Source of the DNA: Acanthornis magna
Lineage: Eukaryota; Chordata; Aves; Passeriformes; Acanthizidae
Direction: 5' to 3'
Assembly: GCA_036785705.1 (NCBI GenBank)
Contig: JAWUZG010001109.1
Coordinates: 23,966-87,965, forward strand
Length of the DNA: 64,000 nt
Shown in pieces: positions 53,747 to 64,000 of the stretch. Below the pieces are notes generated by a model that searched no databases, was not told where the DNA came from, and was given only the letters and a program-made list of their open reading frames with translations. Both the position numbers and the translations under genes were made by a program. The first letter of the stretch is position 1. Each line of letters begins with the position of its first letter.

Positions 53747-56700
53747 TCAGGAGCACGGGGATATTCCTGGAGGGCAGAGCCTTTCCCGGCACATTCCCAG
53801 GAGCATTCCCAGTGCTGTCAGGCTCAGCAGAGTGGTCGCCACCAGCAGGAGTCTCTGGATCCCCATGGGAATTCCACCAGTGGCACCTGGAAGGGACAAA
53901 ACCCACTCAGCACTCCCTGATTGGCTACCCACCTTCCATCCAATCCTTAGGGATCTTTGGGAAGGAGCCCCCGGAGAGGCTCTGGGGGGTTGTTCCAAAA
54001 AGTCCCATAGGGAAATCACAGGGATTTCAAGGTGGGATCAACCCCCAGGTGAAGCCTGGGGATACAGCACCACAATAAAACCCCACAAACAAACAAGAAA
54101 ATCCATCCAAGGAAAAAAACCAAAACAAACAAAAAAACTCCCACCAAAAAGACCCCAAAAAACCAAAACCAAAGACAAAACCACAAAAGCCCCTGCCCTG
54201 GAGGGTGTTCCCAGCTGATCCCAGACTTCCAGAGAGGTTCTGTAATCCCTGAGCTGGCTCCAGGATGAGCAGGGGTCCCACGGAGATGTTGGCCTCAGTT
54301 GGTCCTGAGCGCCCACCTGGAAAAAGATGGGAATGAGTTCCCAGGAGAGGGAATTCCCACTTGGGCCCGGTTTAGGGAATTACACACAGAAGAGCAGAAT
54401 TCCTGGGGTGTTAAATGCAAGGCCACAGTCACTTGGAACAGGATCATGGAATGGTCTGGGATGAAAGGGCCCTCAAAGCCCATCCTGTGCCACAGGGAGG
54501 GACACCTCCCACTGTCCCAGGTGGCTCCAGCCCGGCCCGGGGACACTTCCAGGGAGGGACAGCGGTGCCAGGACCTCCCCACCCACACGGAATTCTTTCC
54601 CACTATCCCACCAAAATCCCCCTCTTTCCTTCCCAAAGCCCTTCCCTCGGGACGCCACGGAGGAGCCAGGATCGTCCTTCCCCCAAAGGGGTCCTCACCT
54701 CTCGGCCCCCCAGCCCGAGGGTGCCACCCCTGGGGACACCTCGGGGACACACCAGGCTCGGCGGGGCCGTCCCTCCTGACACACCTGCCCGGCCCTGCGG
54801 CCAGAGCGCGGCTTCCCGGGAATCTCCTCCGGGAGAGGGACAGCTGCCGCTGTCACAGCAGCTGCACATGGCCCCGGTGCCCTCCAGAGGGGCCCACCTG
54901 CAACAGAGTCACCTGTGACCGCCGTGCCGCGGGCGGGGCCCCCCCCCCCGGCACAGGGACACTCCCAGGCCGCTGGCGCTGCCCAAGGAACAGGCTTTAT
55001 TCCCGGGATTCGGGGCTGCGGCCGCCGGGGACACCGCAGGTGGCAGCTGATGGAGAGCTGCCGGGGCAATTCCAGGACAAGTCATTCACCTTGGAGACTT
55101 TGGGAGGTTTTTTCCGCGGAGAAACCGGGAGAGGAGGAGGGGTAGGAACAAGAGCTCACCACATTCCCGGCGTGTCCCGCGAATTTGAAGGTGCCCACCC
55201 GGAACCGCAGCGACTCCGGCCGGGGCCGCGGGGCCACGAAGGCTGAGCCGCTGTCCTCTGCCCTGCCGTCCACCAGGCACCTGGAGAAGGGCCGGGGAGG
55301 TGGGATTTGCCATGGGAATTAATCCTTCAGGATTGCAGGAACCCTTCGGGATTGGCCACGGGAATGAGTCCTTCAGGATGGGCCACAGGAACCCTTCGGG
55401 ACTGTCCTGCCAGCCCCGGGCCCGGCCTTACCCACCCAAGTTGATGAAGGCATAGCGCGGGGATGAGTTCCTGTCGGGGCTCGGGGTGGCCACGCACTGA
55501 TCCACGAAGAGCTGCAGGGGCACGTGGCCCTCCGAGGTGACATCAGCCTGGAAGGGGAGGCTGTCCCCGAGCCGGAAGGCGTTGGAGAGCCTCTCCCTGC
55601 TCCAGGTGTCTGCAATGCGGATCCCAGGGGATGGGGTCACTCTGGACACTTCCCGGGAACAGGGCACCTCTTAAGTGTGCGGCAATCCCCGTGGGGTGGA
55701 TTCGGGCTCCATTTGGGTTCCCAGGATGCCACCGGGAGCCACCAGGAGGGGGGACCCGAGGGACACGAGGCCCCCGGGGCCACACCCATCGTCCATGAGG
55801 CGCAGGGAGAACCGGAGCCGCTCCTGTGCCGCCAGCGTGGAGCGGAACGGGGCCCATGTGGGGCGCACAGCACTGCTGCTCACGTTGCTCCTCCTAAAGG
55901 GAAGCGATGGGAATTGCCAGGGATGACAGCGTCCCCTCGGCACTGGGGCAGCACGGGGACAGTGCCAGCCGCTCACCTGGGGTAGTGACACTCGATGGGG
56001 ACCTCGGCCGGGGTGGCCCTCACGATCAGGGTGTTGCTGGAAGGGGTGGGTTTGTAGGACAGGGAGGTTCTGTAGATCAGCGAGTCCGGGGTCACCTGCA
56101 GGAAGGATTTGAGACAGGGCAAAAATCAGGAAAATGTACTCAGCAGCAGCAGCAGGGACTGTGCCAGGACACAGAGGCCACCAAGGCCACCTTCCCAATC
56201 CTGTAGGACACCACAGAGCTTTTAGTGTCATCCCAACGAGGTGCCAGCTTGAGGGGGGTCCGGGAGCCTCCAGCACTTGGGCACAGCACCCCAGGACCTG
56301 TTCTCCCATCAATTCCTGCATCCAATCCCAAAAAACAGTGCTGAGTCTGCCCCTCATCCCAGGCTGGACGGGGGTACCCATATCCTAAAATCCAGCCCTG
56401 GACCTACCACTCCTCACCCCATACCTGCCAGGACCTTCACCAGGTCAACCTTTGGGGACAAAGCCTTGCCCACTGCCTCCCTCGAGGGGACCCAAACCCT
56501 CACCCTGAGAGCCACCAAACCATGGCCACAGTGGCCCAGGTGCCCTCACCTGCAGGGTGCTGCCACAGTCGTGCAGCGTGGCCATGAAGGTGACAAAGGC
56601 CCGGGCGGGGTTCGGGGCCAGGGGTGGGCACGAGGCCATGCCCAGGCTCAGCTCCGCTGCCTGCACTGGGCACCTGGTGCCAAAGAGGTCCCTGCACATG

Positions 56701-56946
56701 GTGACCGCCAGCTGCCCCTCCTGGCACTGCACGGCCACCGCGGGGCGCGGGGACAGCGCCCGCAGCTGTGACAGATCCACCTGCACCCAGGGCTGCGCTG
56801 CGGCGGGGACACGGCTCCGGGAGGAGTCTCCCCGCACCTGCCACATCCCGGGATTCTGCGGGGGGAAAACCCCAGGGATCGGAGGATGGAGCCATGGCCA
56901 ACACCCAGCAGAGCAGCATGACCCCAAAGCAGCTCCCTGACCGCAT
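53747..56946 (-). pseudogene. ZP3-like zona pellucida glycoprotein gene with frame disruptions
   Basis: Exons on the minus strand: 56946-56550 (signal peptide with MLLCWVLAMAPSSDPWGF, then ZP-N with MCRDLFGT and LHDCGSTLQ), 56095-55977 (VTPDSLIYRTSLSY, VPIECHYPR), 55893-55786 (AVRPTWAPF, LRFSLRLMDD), 55609-55432 (LFVDQCVATPSPDRNSSP), 55280-55160 (CLVDGRAEDSGSAFV), 55057-54963, 54897-54785 (WAPLEGTGAMCSCCDSGSC) and 53886-53747 (transmembrane RLLLVATTLLSLTALGMLLG, stop). ZP3 proteins build the egg coat; the order is complete. Breaks: signal and mature parts are in different frames around a C6 run near 56860; exon 6 loses one base after ISCHLR before VSPAAAAPNPGNKACS; and the exon 3 donor seems one base off phase. 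Either a recent pseudogene or assembly errors in homopolymers. Confidence 0.75.
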
Positions 56947-57059
56947 CCCAGTTCCAGGAAAAGCAGTGCATGGAAAAGGGGAGGCTCAGGAGTCTTTTAT
57001 GGGAGTGTTCCTGGGGAATTCCAGTTGTGATAATGGGATCCAGCTGGGGAATCCCAATC

Positions 57060-59135
57060 AGAATCACAGAATCACAGAATGAACTAGGTAGGAAAAGACC
57101 TCTGAGATCATCAAGTCCAACCCATGCCCTGCCATCAACTAAACCATGGCACTCAGTGCCACATCCAGTCTTTTTTAAACACCTCCAGAGATGGTGACTC
57201 CACCACCTCCCTGAGCAGACAATTCCAGTGCCCAATCAGTCTTTCGGTGAAGAATTCTTTCCTGATGTCTAACCTAAACTTCCCCTGGCTCAGCTTAAGA
57301 CTGTGTCCTCTTGTTCTGTCAGTGGTGGCCTGGGAGCAGAGAGTGACTCCCAAGTGTCTACAAGCTCCTTTCAGGTGGTCCTAGAGAGTGATAAGGTCTC
57401 CCCTGAGCCTCCTTTTCTCCAGGCTAAACAACCCCAGCTCCCTCAGCTGCTTTTCATAGGAACTGTGCTCCAGGCCCTTCCCCAGCCTTGTTGCCCTCCT
57501 CTGGACCTGCCCCAGCATCTCAACATCCTTCCTAAATTGGGGGGCCCAGAACTGGCACAGCACTCGAGGTGCAGCCTCACCAGTGCTGAGTACAAGGGAA
57601 GAATCACTGCCCTGCTCCTGCTGGCCACACCATTCCTGATCCAGGCCAGGTGCCACTGGCCTTCTTGGCCACGAGGGCACAGCGCTGGCTCATGTCCAGC
57701 CTGCTGTCCATCAGTGCCCCCAGGTCCCTTTCTGCCTGGCTGCTGTCCAGCCGCTCTGGCCCCAGCCTGCAGTGCTGCAGGGCTTGTTGTGGCCAAAGTG
57801 CAGGACCTGGCACTTGGTCTTGTTCAACCTCACATTGTTGGGTTGGGCCCTGGATCCATCCAGCCTGTCCAGGTCCCTCTGCAGAGCCTTCCTACCCTCC
57901 AGCAGATCCACATTCGCACCCATCTTGGTGTCATTTGCAATTTTCTTAATGGAAGACTCGATCCCCTCTCCCAGATCATCAGAAATGAAATTAAACAGGA
58001 CTGGGCCCAACACTGATCCCTGGCAGACACCACCAGAGCCTGGACCCACCCTGGATGCAGCACCATCCCCACCACTCTCTGGGCCCAGCCTCCAGCCACT
58101 TCTTAACCCAGAGAAGAGGGAAGCTGTCCAAGCCATGGGCTGCCAGCTTTTCCAGGAGGATGCTGTGGGAGATTGTGTCAAAGGCCTTATTGCAGTCCAG
58201 GCAGACACATGAACAGCCTTCCCTGCACCCACAGGTAGGTCACCTGGTCACAAAAGGACATCAGGTTGGTCAGGCAGGACCTGCCCCTCCTAAATCCACG
58301 CTGGCTGGGCCCAATCCCTCGGCCACCCTGGAGGTGCCATGTGATGGCACTCAAGGTGATCTGTTCCATAACCTTGCTGGGCACTGAGGTCAGGCTGACA
58401 GGCCTGGAGTTGCCCAGATCCTCCTTCCTGCCCTTCTTGTGGATGGGCTCACATTGGCACCTCCAGTCCTCTGGGACCTCCCCGGTGAGCCAGGACTGAT
58501 GATCAGTGATGGAGAGTTGCTGCATGAGCTCTTCCACCATCACCCTCATCCCCCTGGGATGGATCCCCTCTGGTCCCACAGACTTGTGAGCATCTCAGTG
58601 GCTCAGCAGGTCACCAACTGCTTCCTCCTGGATTACAGGGGGCCCATTCTGCTCCCTGTCCCTACCAGCTCAGGAGGCCACTTGTCCTGAGGATGACCTG
58701 TTGAAAACTGAGGCAAAGAAGGTGTTGAGCACCTCAGCCTTTTCCTCATCTTTAGTTACTGTATTCCCCCCTGCATCCAATAAAGAATGGAGGTTGTCCT
58801 TGCCCCTCCTTTGGCCATTAAAGTCTTTATGAAAACATCTTTTATTATCCTTCACAGAAGTGGCCAGATTAAGTTCTAATTGGGCTTAACATATCTCTAA
58901 TTTTTTTTCTGCATGATCTAACAAAATCCTTGAACATTTCCTGAGCAGCCTGCCCCTCTTTCCAAAGGTGATGCACCCTCTTTTTTCCATGAGTTCCTGC
59001 AAAAGCTCCCTGCCCATCCAGGCCAGTCGTTTTCCTCACCAGCTGATCTTTTGGCACTCAGGGACAGCCTGCTCCTGTGCCTTCAAGATTTCTTTCTTGA
59101 AGTATGTCCATCCTTGCTGGACCCCTTTGTTTTTA
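57060..59135 (-). mobile_element. CR1 LINE, 5'-truncated, minus strand
   Basis: The 3' end lies at 57060 with the CR1 terminal octamer repeat (GAATCACA on +) and the conserved tail (GACCTCTGAGATCATC, AAGTCCAACCC). The reverse transcriptase part reads on the minus strand (58579-58187, with HKKGRKEDLGNSRPVSLTS and GFRRGRSCLTNL) but is split into short frames, so it is inactive. About 2.1 kb remain; the 5' part is missing, as is usual for CR1. It sits about 115 bases upstream of the ZP3-like start codon. Confidence 0.93.
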
Positions 59136-59159
59136 AAGACTGTTTCCCTTAGAAAAGTC

Positions 59160-59280
59160 AGTACCTTTGGGTTGGGATTGAGGTTTTCTGAGGTGGGAAC
59201 AAGCCATTTTGATATGGGATTGAGCCATTTTGGCGTAGGATTGAGTTATTTTCAGTGGGATTGTGTTGTTTTGAGGTAAC
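59160..59280. repeat. Short tandem repeat GGGATTGAG(C/T)-ATTTT
   Basis: Four to five diverged units of about 24 bases (GGGATTGAGCCATTTTGG and similar) follow the CR1. Nothing coding is seen between 59280 and 59640. Confidence 0.75.
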
Positions 59281-59784
59281 AGATCAATCCCTCATGGCTT
59301 TTGGATGAAATAGAGATGAAGAACACTGCCTGAAATGCCCCAGGAACCCACAAATCCTCCAGAATATGTCCTCAAACATTAAATTCCTTCTCAAATACTA
59401 GTGAAATGGTAGGACTTCAGATATCTTAGATCAGTTTCTTTAGTTTTAACCCCGTTTTGGGTGTTCTGAAGGGATAAAGATGAATCAGAAGAAAAATTGG
59501 GGCCAAAATAAAAGGACCACCATTCTGGTGCCTTCCCAATGTGGATCACAGGGTCAATGTGGGTCACTAGGTGTCTTCCCAAAGTGGGTCCTGTGATGGG
59601 GGATGATGTTGGAGCATTGTAAGATCTTGCTCCACTTGGCTTTCAGCCAAGTGACCCATGGGTAGGGTTCTTCCAGCAGCAATCATTCTGTGATTCTGTC
59701 AGGGACTCGCTTCCCTTTCCTTCTTGCCTCTCTTTCAAGCTGGGAATGTGCTGGAAAATGTCCAGCAAAGCAACCTGCTCTCGG

Positions 59785-62700
59785 AAGAGCTCCGAGCACC
59801 AAGTCCTGCAGTCTGCCCTCGAGGGCACCTGCAGAAGAGAAGCCTCGGGGAGGCCACAGGTCACCAAGTCCCGTGATCAGGCCTTGAGGTCACCCACAGG
59901 AGTAACGCATCGGAAAAGCTCCAAGTCAGCAAGGAACGAGTGTGCTGTGCGGGGGCTCCTCACAGCACCGCTCTGTCCCATCCTGTCCTGTCGTGTGCTC
60001 TGAGCACTGTGGCGTGGCTGCGTCACCGCCAGCACCTATGTCATGATGTGTCACAAAGGGCCCTTGGACACCCTGTCCCATTCCATCCCACGGTGACTGT
60101 GCTGCAGCATGTCACAAAGGGCCCTTGCACACACTGCCACCTGCCCTGGGGCTGCCCCCAGCCCACCCAAAGTGGCCCAGGTTGGAAGGAATCCATTGCC
60201 CCAAGCGCCTAAGGCAGCCCGACAGGAACCTTAGGAACGGCTCAGACAAGAAGCAAACGCTCCCCTGCTCTGCGGGCTCAGGGCAGCAGCAGGAGCCCCC
60301 ACAGCTGCCGACGCAGCGGGAAGGGCACGGGGCCTTCCACAGGAGCTGGCACAGCCTCCTGGGGACAAGTCCCGGCTGCTGGCCATCCTCAACACGGGGC
60401 TGTGACACAGACAGGGAACGTGTGGGCCAGGGCACCAATGCCGCTCTGACCCCTGGGGCCCAGGGAGCACTGAAATCAGCAGGTGTGGCACAGTCCCTGC
60501 CCAAGCAGACCTGCCATCCCCCAAGCCCTGGCAGCGCTGGTGCCATCTCCTGTCCCAGAGACCTGTGCCCCCGGGGGCTTCTCTGGCAGAGGGCAGCCAA
60601 AGCCAACATTGGTGCATTGGTGTCTGTGCTCCTTCCTGCAGGTGGCTGTTGGCAGGAGCACCTGCAGCAAGTGGTGGCAACGCTTGGGATCTGCCAGATG
60701 ATGTTGCGCCTTCCTGGAATGTTTCTTCTTCATGGAAGGAATTAGCAGGAGCATAAGAACACCATCAGCTGCTGAGTATCACGGGACAGAGAGATTCCAC
60801 AGAGACACTCTGAAGTTCCCTTGGGCTTTCCTGACTTTCTTGCACTCAGGAGAAAAAAGAATCGGCCCAGCCTCTGGTGTGCAGTGCTCCAGTTGCTGCG
60901 TGTGTGGCTGTGGCAGCTCCTGTCCAAACACAACTGGGTGCCTGCTGAGCACGGCAATGGACGGCCATAAACAGGGAGGTTCCCCAGTGAACGTCGAGGG
61001 AATCACCTGGGGAAGTGCAGGGGGGAGGGATAACTCTGGGAGGAGAAGCTGTTCTGTGTCTCTGATGATGGTGCCAGCACCCTGAAGGAGCAGCCCAGAG
61101 AAGTGCTGGAAGCAGAAGTGTCCCGCCCTTTTCTGCTGTCACAGGGACATGGGACAGACTTGTTGCCAATGGTCCACAAGACTTGATGCAGGAAAAATGC
61201 AGGGCCATGCAGTGCTGCTAGGGAATGGCCTCCAGCAAGAGCAAAGCAGGATCCTCTAGCAGCAAAGCCTGTGCCTGTCGCGGGTCGCATGGCGGGCAGC
61301 GGACGATGATGGAAGAGATGGGACAGATTGCAATGGATGCAAACAGCCGATTTTATTGATACAGAGCAGAGTATTTATACCTTTTCAGCAGTAGCTAAAA
61401 ATAGATCCTTATATAAGCAATAATCACTGTAACAACCGTATCTATGTTTCTTAACAACAAACTAAAAGCTAACCGTTTCAAACACAATAGAGTACAGTAC
61501 CTACCCAGTGCAGGTACATACCAAACATGCTTTCCTCTTACACTCCCTAACTCCCTATTTCATGGTAGGCTGCACTGCTTGCCACGGTTTGTGGCCTAGC
61601 AGCGTTGCCGCATTCAGTTCTGACACAAGTTCAGCAGTGCTCTCACTTCTGCTTTCTAGCTGTAACTCCACATGTGCCTGTGAACCGGGCCATCTCCTCA
61701 GCAGACACCAAAGTGCTTCCCTCCAGCCCTGAACCTCCGCCACAACTGCCTGTTTTTCTTCAGCACCTGCTGCTTCCTCCTTTGTTCCAAGCAAGTCCAG
61801 GATTTCATTTCAAAGTTCGTGCACGAGTCATCTTGAAGGTGCCTGCATGGAGGAGAGGGACGGCAGCTGCAGCCCAGGGTTCATGTCCCATCAGAGTCTC
61901 TCTCTCACAATGGCACCAATGCTGCGGCCTCAGGACACCTGACTGTGGAAGGTGAGTCTGCCCTCAAGCACGGCCGTTGAAGTCAGTCAGGGGCACAGGC
62001 TACAGCAGAAGCTGCCAAGTCTTGCTGTGAGGTTGGCAAATCAAGAGAAAGCCATTGTGGTCAGTTGTGCTGAAGCCTTTTGCCAAACCACGTGCCATTG
62101 TGCCCACAGTATCCCCGTTTGGTGTCCTGGCCGGTGCGGGTGCCTTGTTGAGCAGGTAGCGGTGTTCTGGCTCCTGCTGTTCCTGCGCATGCTCTGGTGC
62201 TGTTTCTGCAGTGCCCAGAGCCACTTCGGCAGCAGCGACTCCGCAGGCCTGCTCGAGGAGACAGCGCTGCCCTCCTCATGGTGGCAGCGGCTCTGCGGTG
62301 CCAGAACTCTGTGTCCTCTCGGCCATGGTACCGTGGCCTGGGCAGCCGTGGAGGCCCGGGCTGGCCACCAGCCCTGCCACTGCCCACTGCCCACTGCCCA
62401 CTGCCCACTGCCCCTTGTAGGCAGCACGCAGTCGCCATGCCCCAGCAAGGCCCCCTTTGCCTCCTTGTCCCCAGCCAGCCCAGCCTGGGCACCTCAGCGG
62501 TGTCCCCAGCCTCCCTCCCGCTGAGGCTCAGCCTCGAGGCATGGGAGATGCCTCAGGGAAACACCAGAGCAGCTGTCAGGAACAAGGCAGCTGCCTGGGG
62601 GCTGCTTAGGGCCCCTGACACCCAATTCCTCAGGGCTTCCCAGCACCCAGCACCCAGCCCCACATGGGCCTCCTGTCCCCTGGTAGCCTCCTGTCACCCA

Positions 62701-63166
62701 CCCCCTCACACATTCCCCCCTCATGCTGTCCCACTGCCTCGTCCCGATCAGGGCCTGCACAGCACCTCATCCCTTCACAGCCTCCCACCACCCCGTCCCC
62801 TCAGGGTCTCCCCCAACCCGGTCAACCTGCCCGGCAGCGGCACAGCCCCGCTGGAGCTCCAGAGGAGCCGCACCAAGAGGCACCTCGGAGCCCTCGGCAA
62901 TCCAGCCAGCAACACACGGGCAGGACACAGATGGCGCTGCCCTGCTGGCACAGGGCTTGTGGCCATCTCCAGGCACCAGTCTCGCAGGGATCTCCACAGC
63001 TCCAGCCTCTGCCCACTCGCTCTGGCGGAAGCGTTAAGGCTGCAGCAGAACCACCAAAGGCCAAGGCGCTTCTGGCCACATTCCTTCCACACTGCACGCC
63101 TGGGCAACCTGCTGAGCACAGAACCCTTTTCCCCCCCTCTTGCCCTATGCCCTGCAGACACTGGGC
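59785..63166 (-). repeat. Arm 2 of the inverted duplication
   Basis: Reverse complement of 43617-46690. After removal of the inserted LTR plus one target duplication (403 bases), arm 2 is about 2.98 kb against about 3.07 kb for arm 1, so the arms are nearly equal. Differences are point changes, minisatellite copy number and the LTR. All long open frames here mirror those of arm 1 and carry no domain support. Confidence 0.9.
61270..61678 (-). mobile_element. Solo LTR (397 bp) with 6-bp target duplication TGTGCC
   Basis: The LTR spans 61276-61672. On the minus strand it runs TGTGGAGTTAC to ACCCGCGACA, with TATAAATA (about 61373) followed by AATAAA (about 61352). TGTGCC lies immediately on both sides (61270-61275 and 61673-61678). 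Arm 1 of the inverted duplication keeps the empty site, with a single TGTGCC between AGCAAAGCC and TGTGAACC (read in reverse complement near 45105-45125). TG/CA ends plus 6-base duplication fit a beta/alpha-type (ERVK-like) retrovirus. Confidence 0.9.
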
Positions 63167-63299
63167 CTCACGGAACCCAAGAGAGCATTGGGAGGCTATG
63201 GAACAATATGGCACCAGGGTTCCACTGTGACCTGATGGAACCTCATGGAAGCAAGGGACCATTGTGACCCTGCTCCAGCGGTGTGGCTGAGCCGAAGTG

Positions 63300-63545
63300 C
63301 CGATGTCACCTGTGCACCTGAGGAGTCATGGCAGCATGGGCTGTGACATCACAGGGGGGCAGTGTGACATCATAGAATGGTTTGTGACACCACAGGGCAG
63401 GTTGTCTGACATCACCGAGTGGGGCTGTGTGAGGTCACTGGATGGCTGTGTCACATCACAGAGCAGGCTATGACATCACATGGCAGTGTGAGGTCACAGA
63501 GGGCTGTGTGACATCACAGGGGCTGTGTGAGGTCACTGGGGAAGT
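63300..63545. repeat. Minisatellite of TGACATCA / GAGGTCACTG units
   Basis: About nine units of 22-32 bases contain GTGACATCACAG or GTGAGGTCAC(T/A)G with GGGCTGTGT. TGACATCA resembles a CRE/AP-1-type half palindrome and AGGTCA a nuclear receptor half site, but here they are parts of a tandem repeat. No function is implied. Confidence 0.85.
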
Positions 63546-63796
63546 CACTCTGCCCTGGGCCCCCCTCACAGTTCCCCCCAGAGAAGTCCAATGCTTCTCG
63601 TGCACAGCAGGGTCCCCTGTGCCCCCCGTCCCCCCTGCCCCGGTGCCGCAGCCTCCCCCAGAGGATGTTCCATGAGATCAACCCCAGAGCCTGATACAGG
63701 GACGGGAAGCACGGGGCTGTGGGGGGTCAAATAGGGGTAGTGGCAGTGTCCCCATTTCCCCCAGGGCAAGAGCCTAGCCCCGGGCTCCTTCACCCT

Positions 63797-64000
63797 GTTA
63801 TGAACGAGGGCTTGACAGCGCTTAAAAAATCCCAGCAAGTGAGCAGCAAAAACCTGATTCAATAATCAGCGACAGCACAACAAAGTTCATTGGCAAGAGT
63901 CACTCTGCTCCTGACTGGACAGTTCAGGCATGCCAAGGAAACAAAGCAATAAAATCAAACAAAATCCAATCAATCAAACCAGAAATGAATCCGGAACTGT
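63797..64000. mobile_element. Possible LTR or retroelement edge cut by window end
   Basis: From TGTTATGAACGAGGGCTTGAC the composition shifts to AT-rich unique sequence, with CAATAAAATC near 63950. The TGTTATG start and abrupt composition change suggest a retroelement terminus, but the other end lies outside the window. Confidence 0.3.

Noticed and set aside
61952..63267. Frames of up to 356 codons in arm 2
   Set aside because: They mirror frames in arm 1 and in the third copy, contain the GGGCAGT minisatellite as PTAHCPL repeats and show no domain.
1..64000. tRNA, rRNA or known structured ncRNA genes
   Set aside because: I looked for cloverleaf box A/B words and rRNA-like stretches and saw none I could support by eye; a covariance-model search would be needed to exclude them.

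Overview
This window looks like vertebrate nuclear DNA, most likely from a songbird (passerine). It carries a CR1 retrotransposon on the minus strand, LTR pieces of a type familiar from passerine genomes, a leader exon of avian MHC class II beta type, an avian-type ZP3 paralog, short introns, strong GC content around coding exons and many minisatellites. There is no operon structure and no bacterial or phage signature. The density of tandem and inverted duplications suggests a microchromosome, MHC-linked or sex-chromosome-like repeat-rich region; this is inference.

Layout. 1-9,240: three and a half tandem copies of the C-terminal half of a Rho GTPase-activating protein of the ARHGAP20/TAGAP type (about 2.1 kb period), closing with a terminal exon and AT-rich 3' region with a poly(A) signal. 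11.65-14.94 kb: an HSF5-like heat shock factor gene with a CpG-rich first exon and an open five-exon reading frame. 14.55-17.0 kb: a 3' module (small exons, GC-rich block, AT-rich tail with many AATAAA) that recurs at 28.6-31.3 kb. 17.4-18.8 kb: LTR-like sequence. 18.85-24.05 kb: the only ARHGAP20-like copy with N-terminal, PH-like and arginine-finger exons, with phases that fit through 14 exons. 24.25-28.54 kb: two more C-terminal modules, one with a nonsense codon and one carrying a solo LTR. 31.3-33.2 kb: minisatellites and two coiled-coil exons on the minus strand. 33.6-37.06 kb: a passerine-type LTR and a degraded gammaretrovirus-like env. 37.5-41.1 kb: X-box-like repeats, a GATATA microsatellite and an orphan MHC class II beta leader exon. 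41.3-42.4 kb: a C2H2 zinc finger gene. 43.6-46.7 kb and 59.8-63.2 kb: the two arms of a roughly 3 kb inverted duplication, with a third partial copy at 52.1-53.25 kb. 46.9-52.0 kb: a 15-exon MROH (maestro HEAT-like) gene. 53.7-56.95 kb (minus): a ZP3-like gene with frame disruptions. 57.06-59.13 kb (minus): a 5'-truncated CR1.

The main story is modular duplication. RhoGAP C-terminal modules multiply in tandem, recombine into hybrid exons and lose the catalytic arginine exon. They end in a terminal exon and AT-rich 3' tail that resemble those of the neighbouring HSF5-like gene. An MROH fragment seeded an inverted duplication, and one arm later received a solo LTR whose empty site survives in the other arm. 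All exon models come from reading splice sites, phases and family motifs by eye; none has been tested by alignment or RNA.
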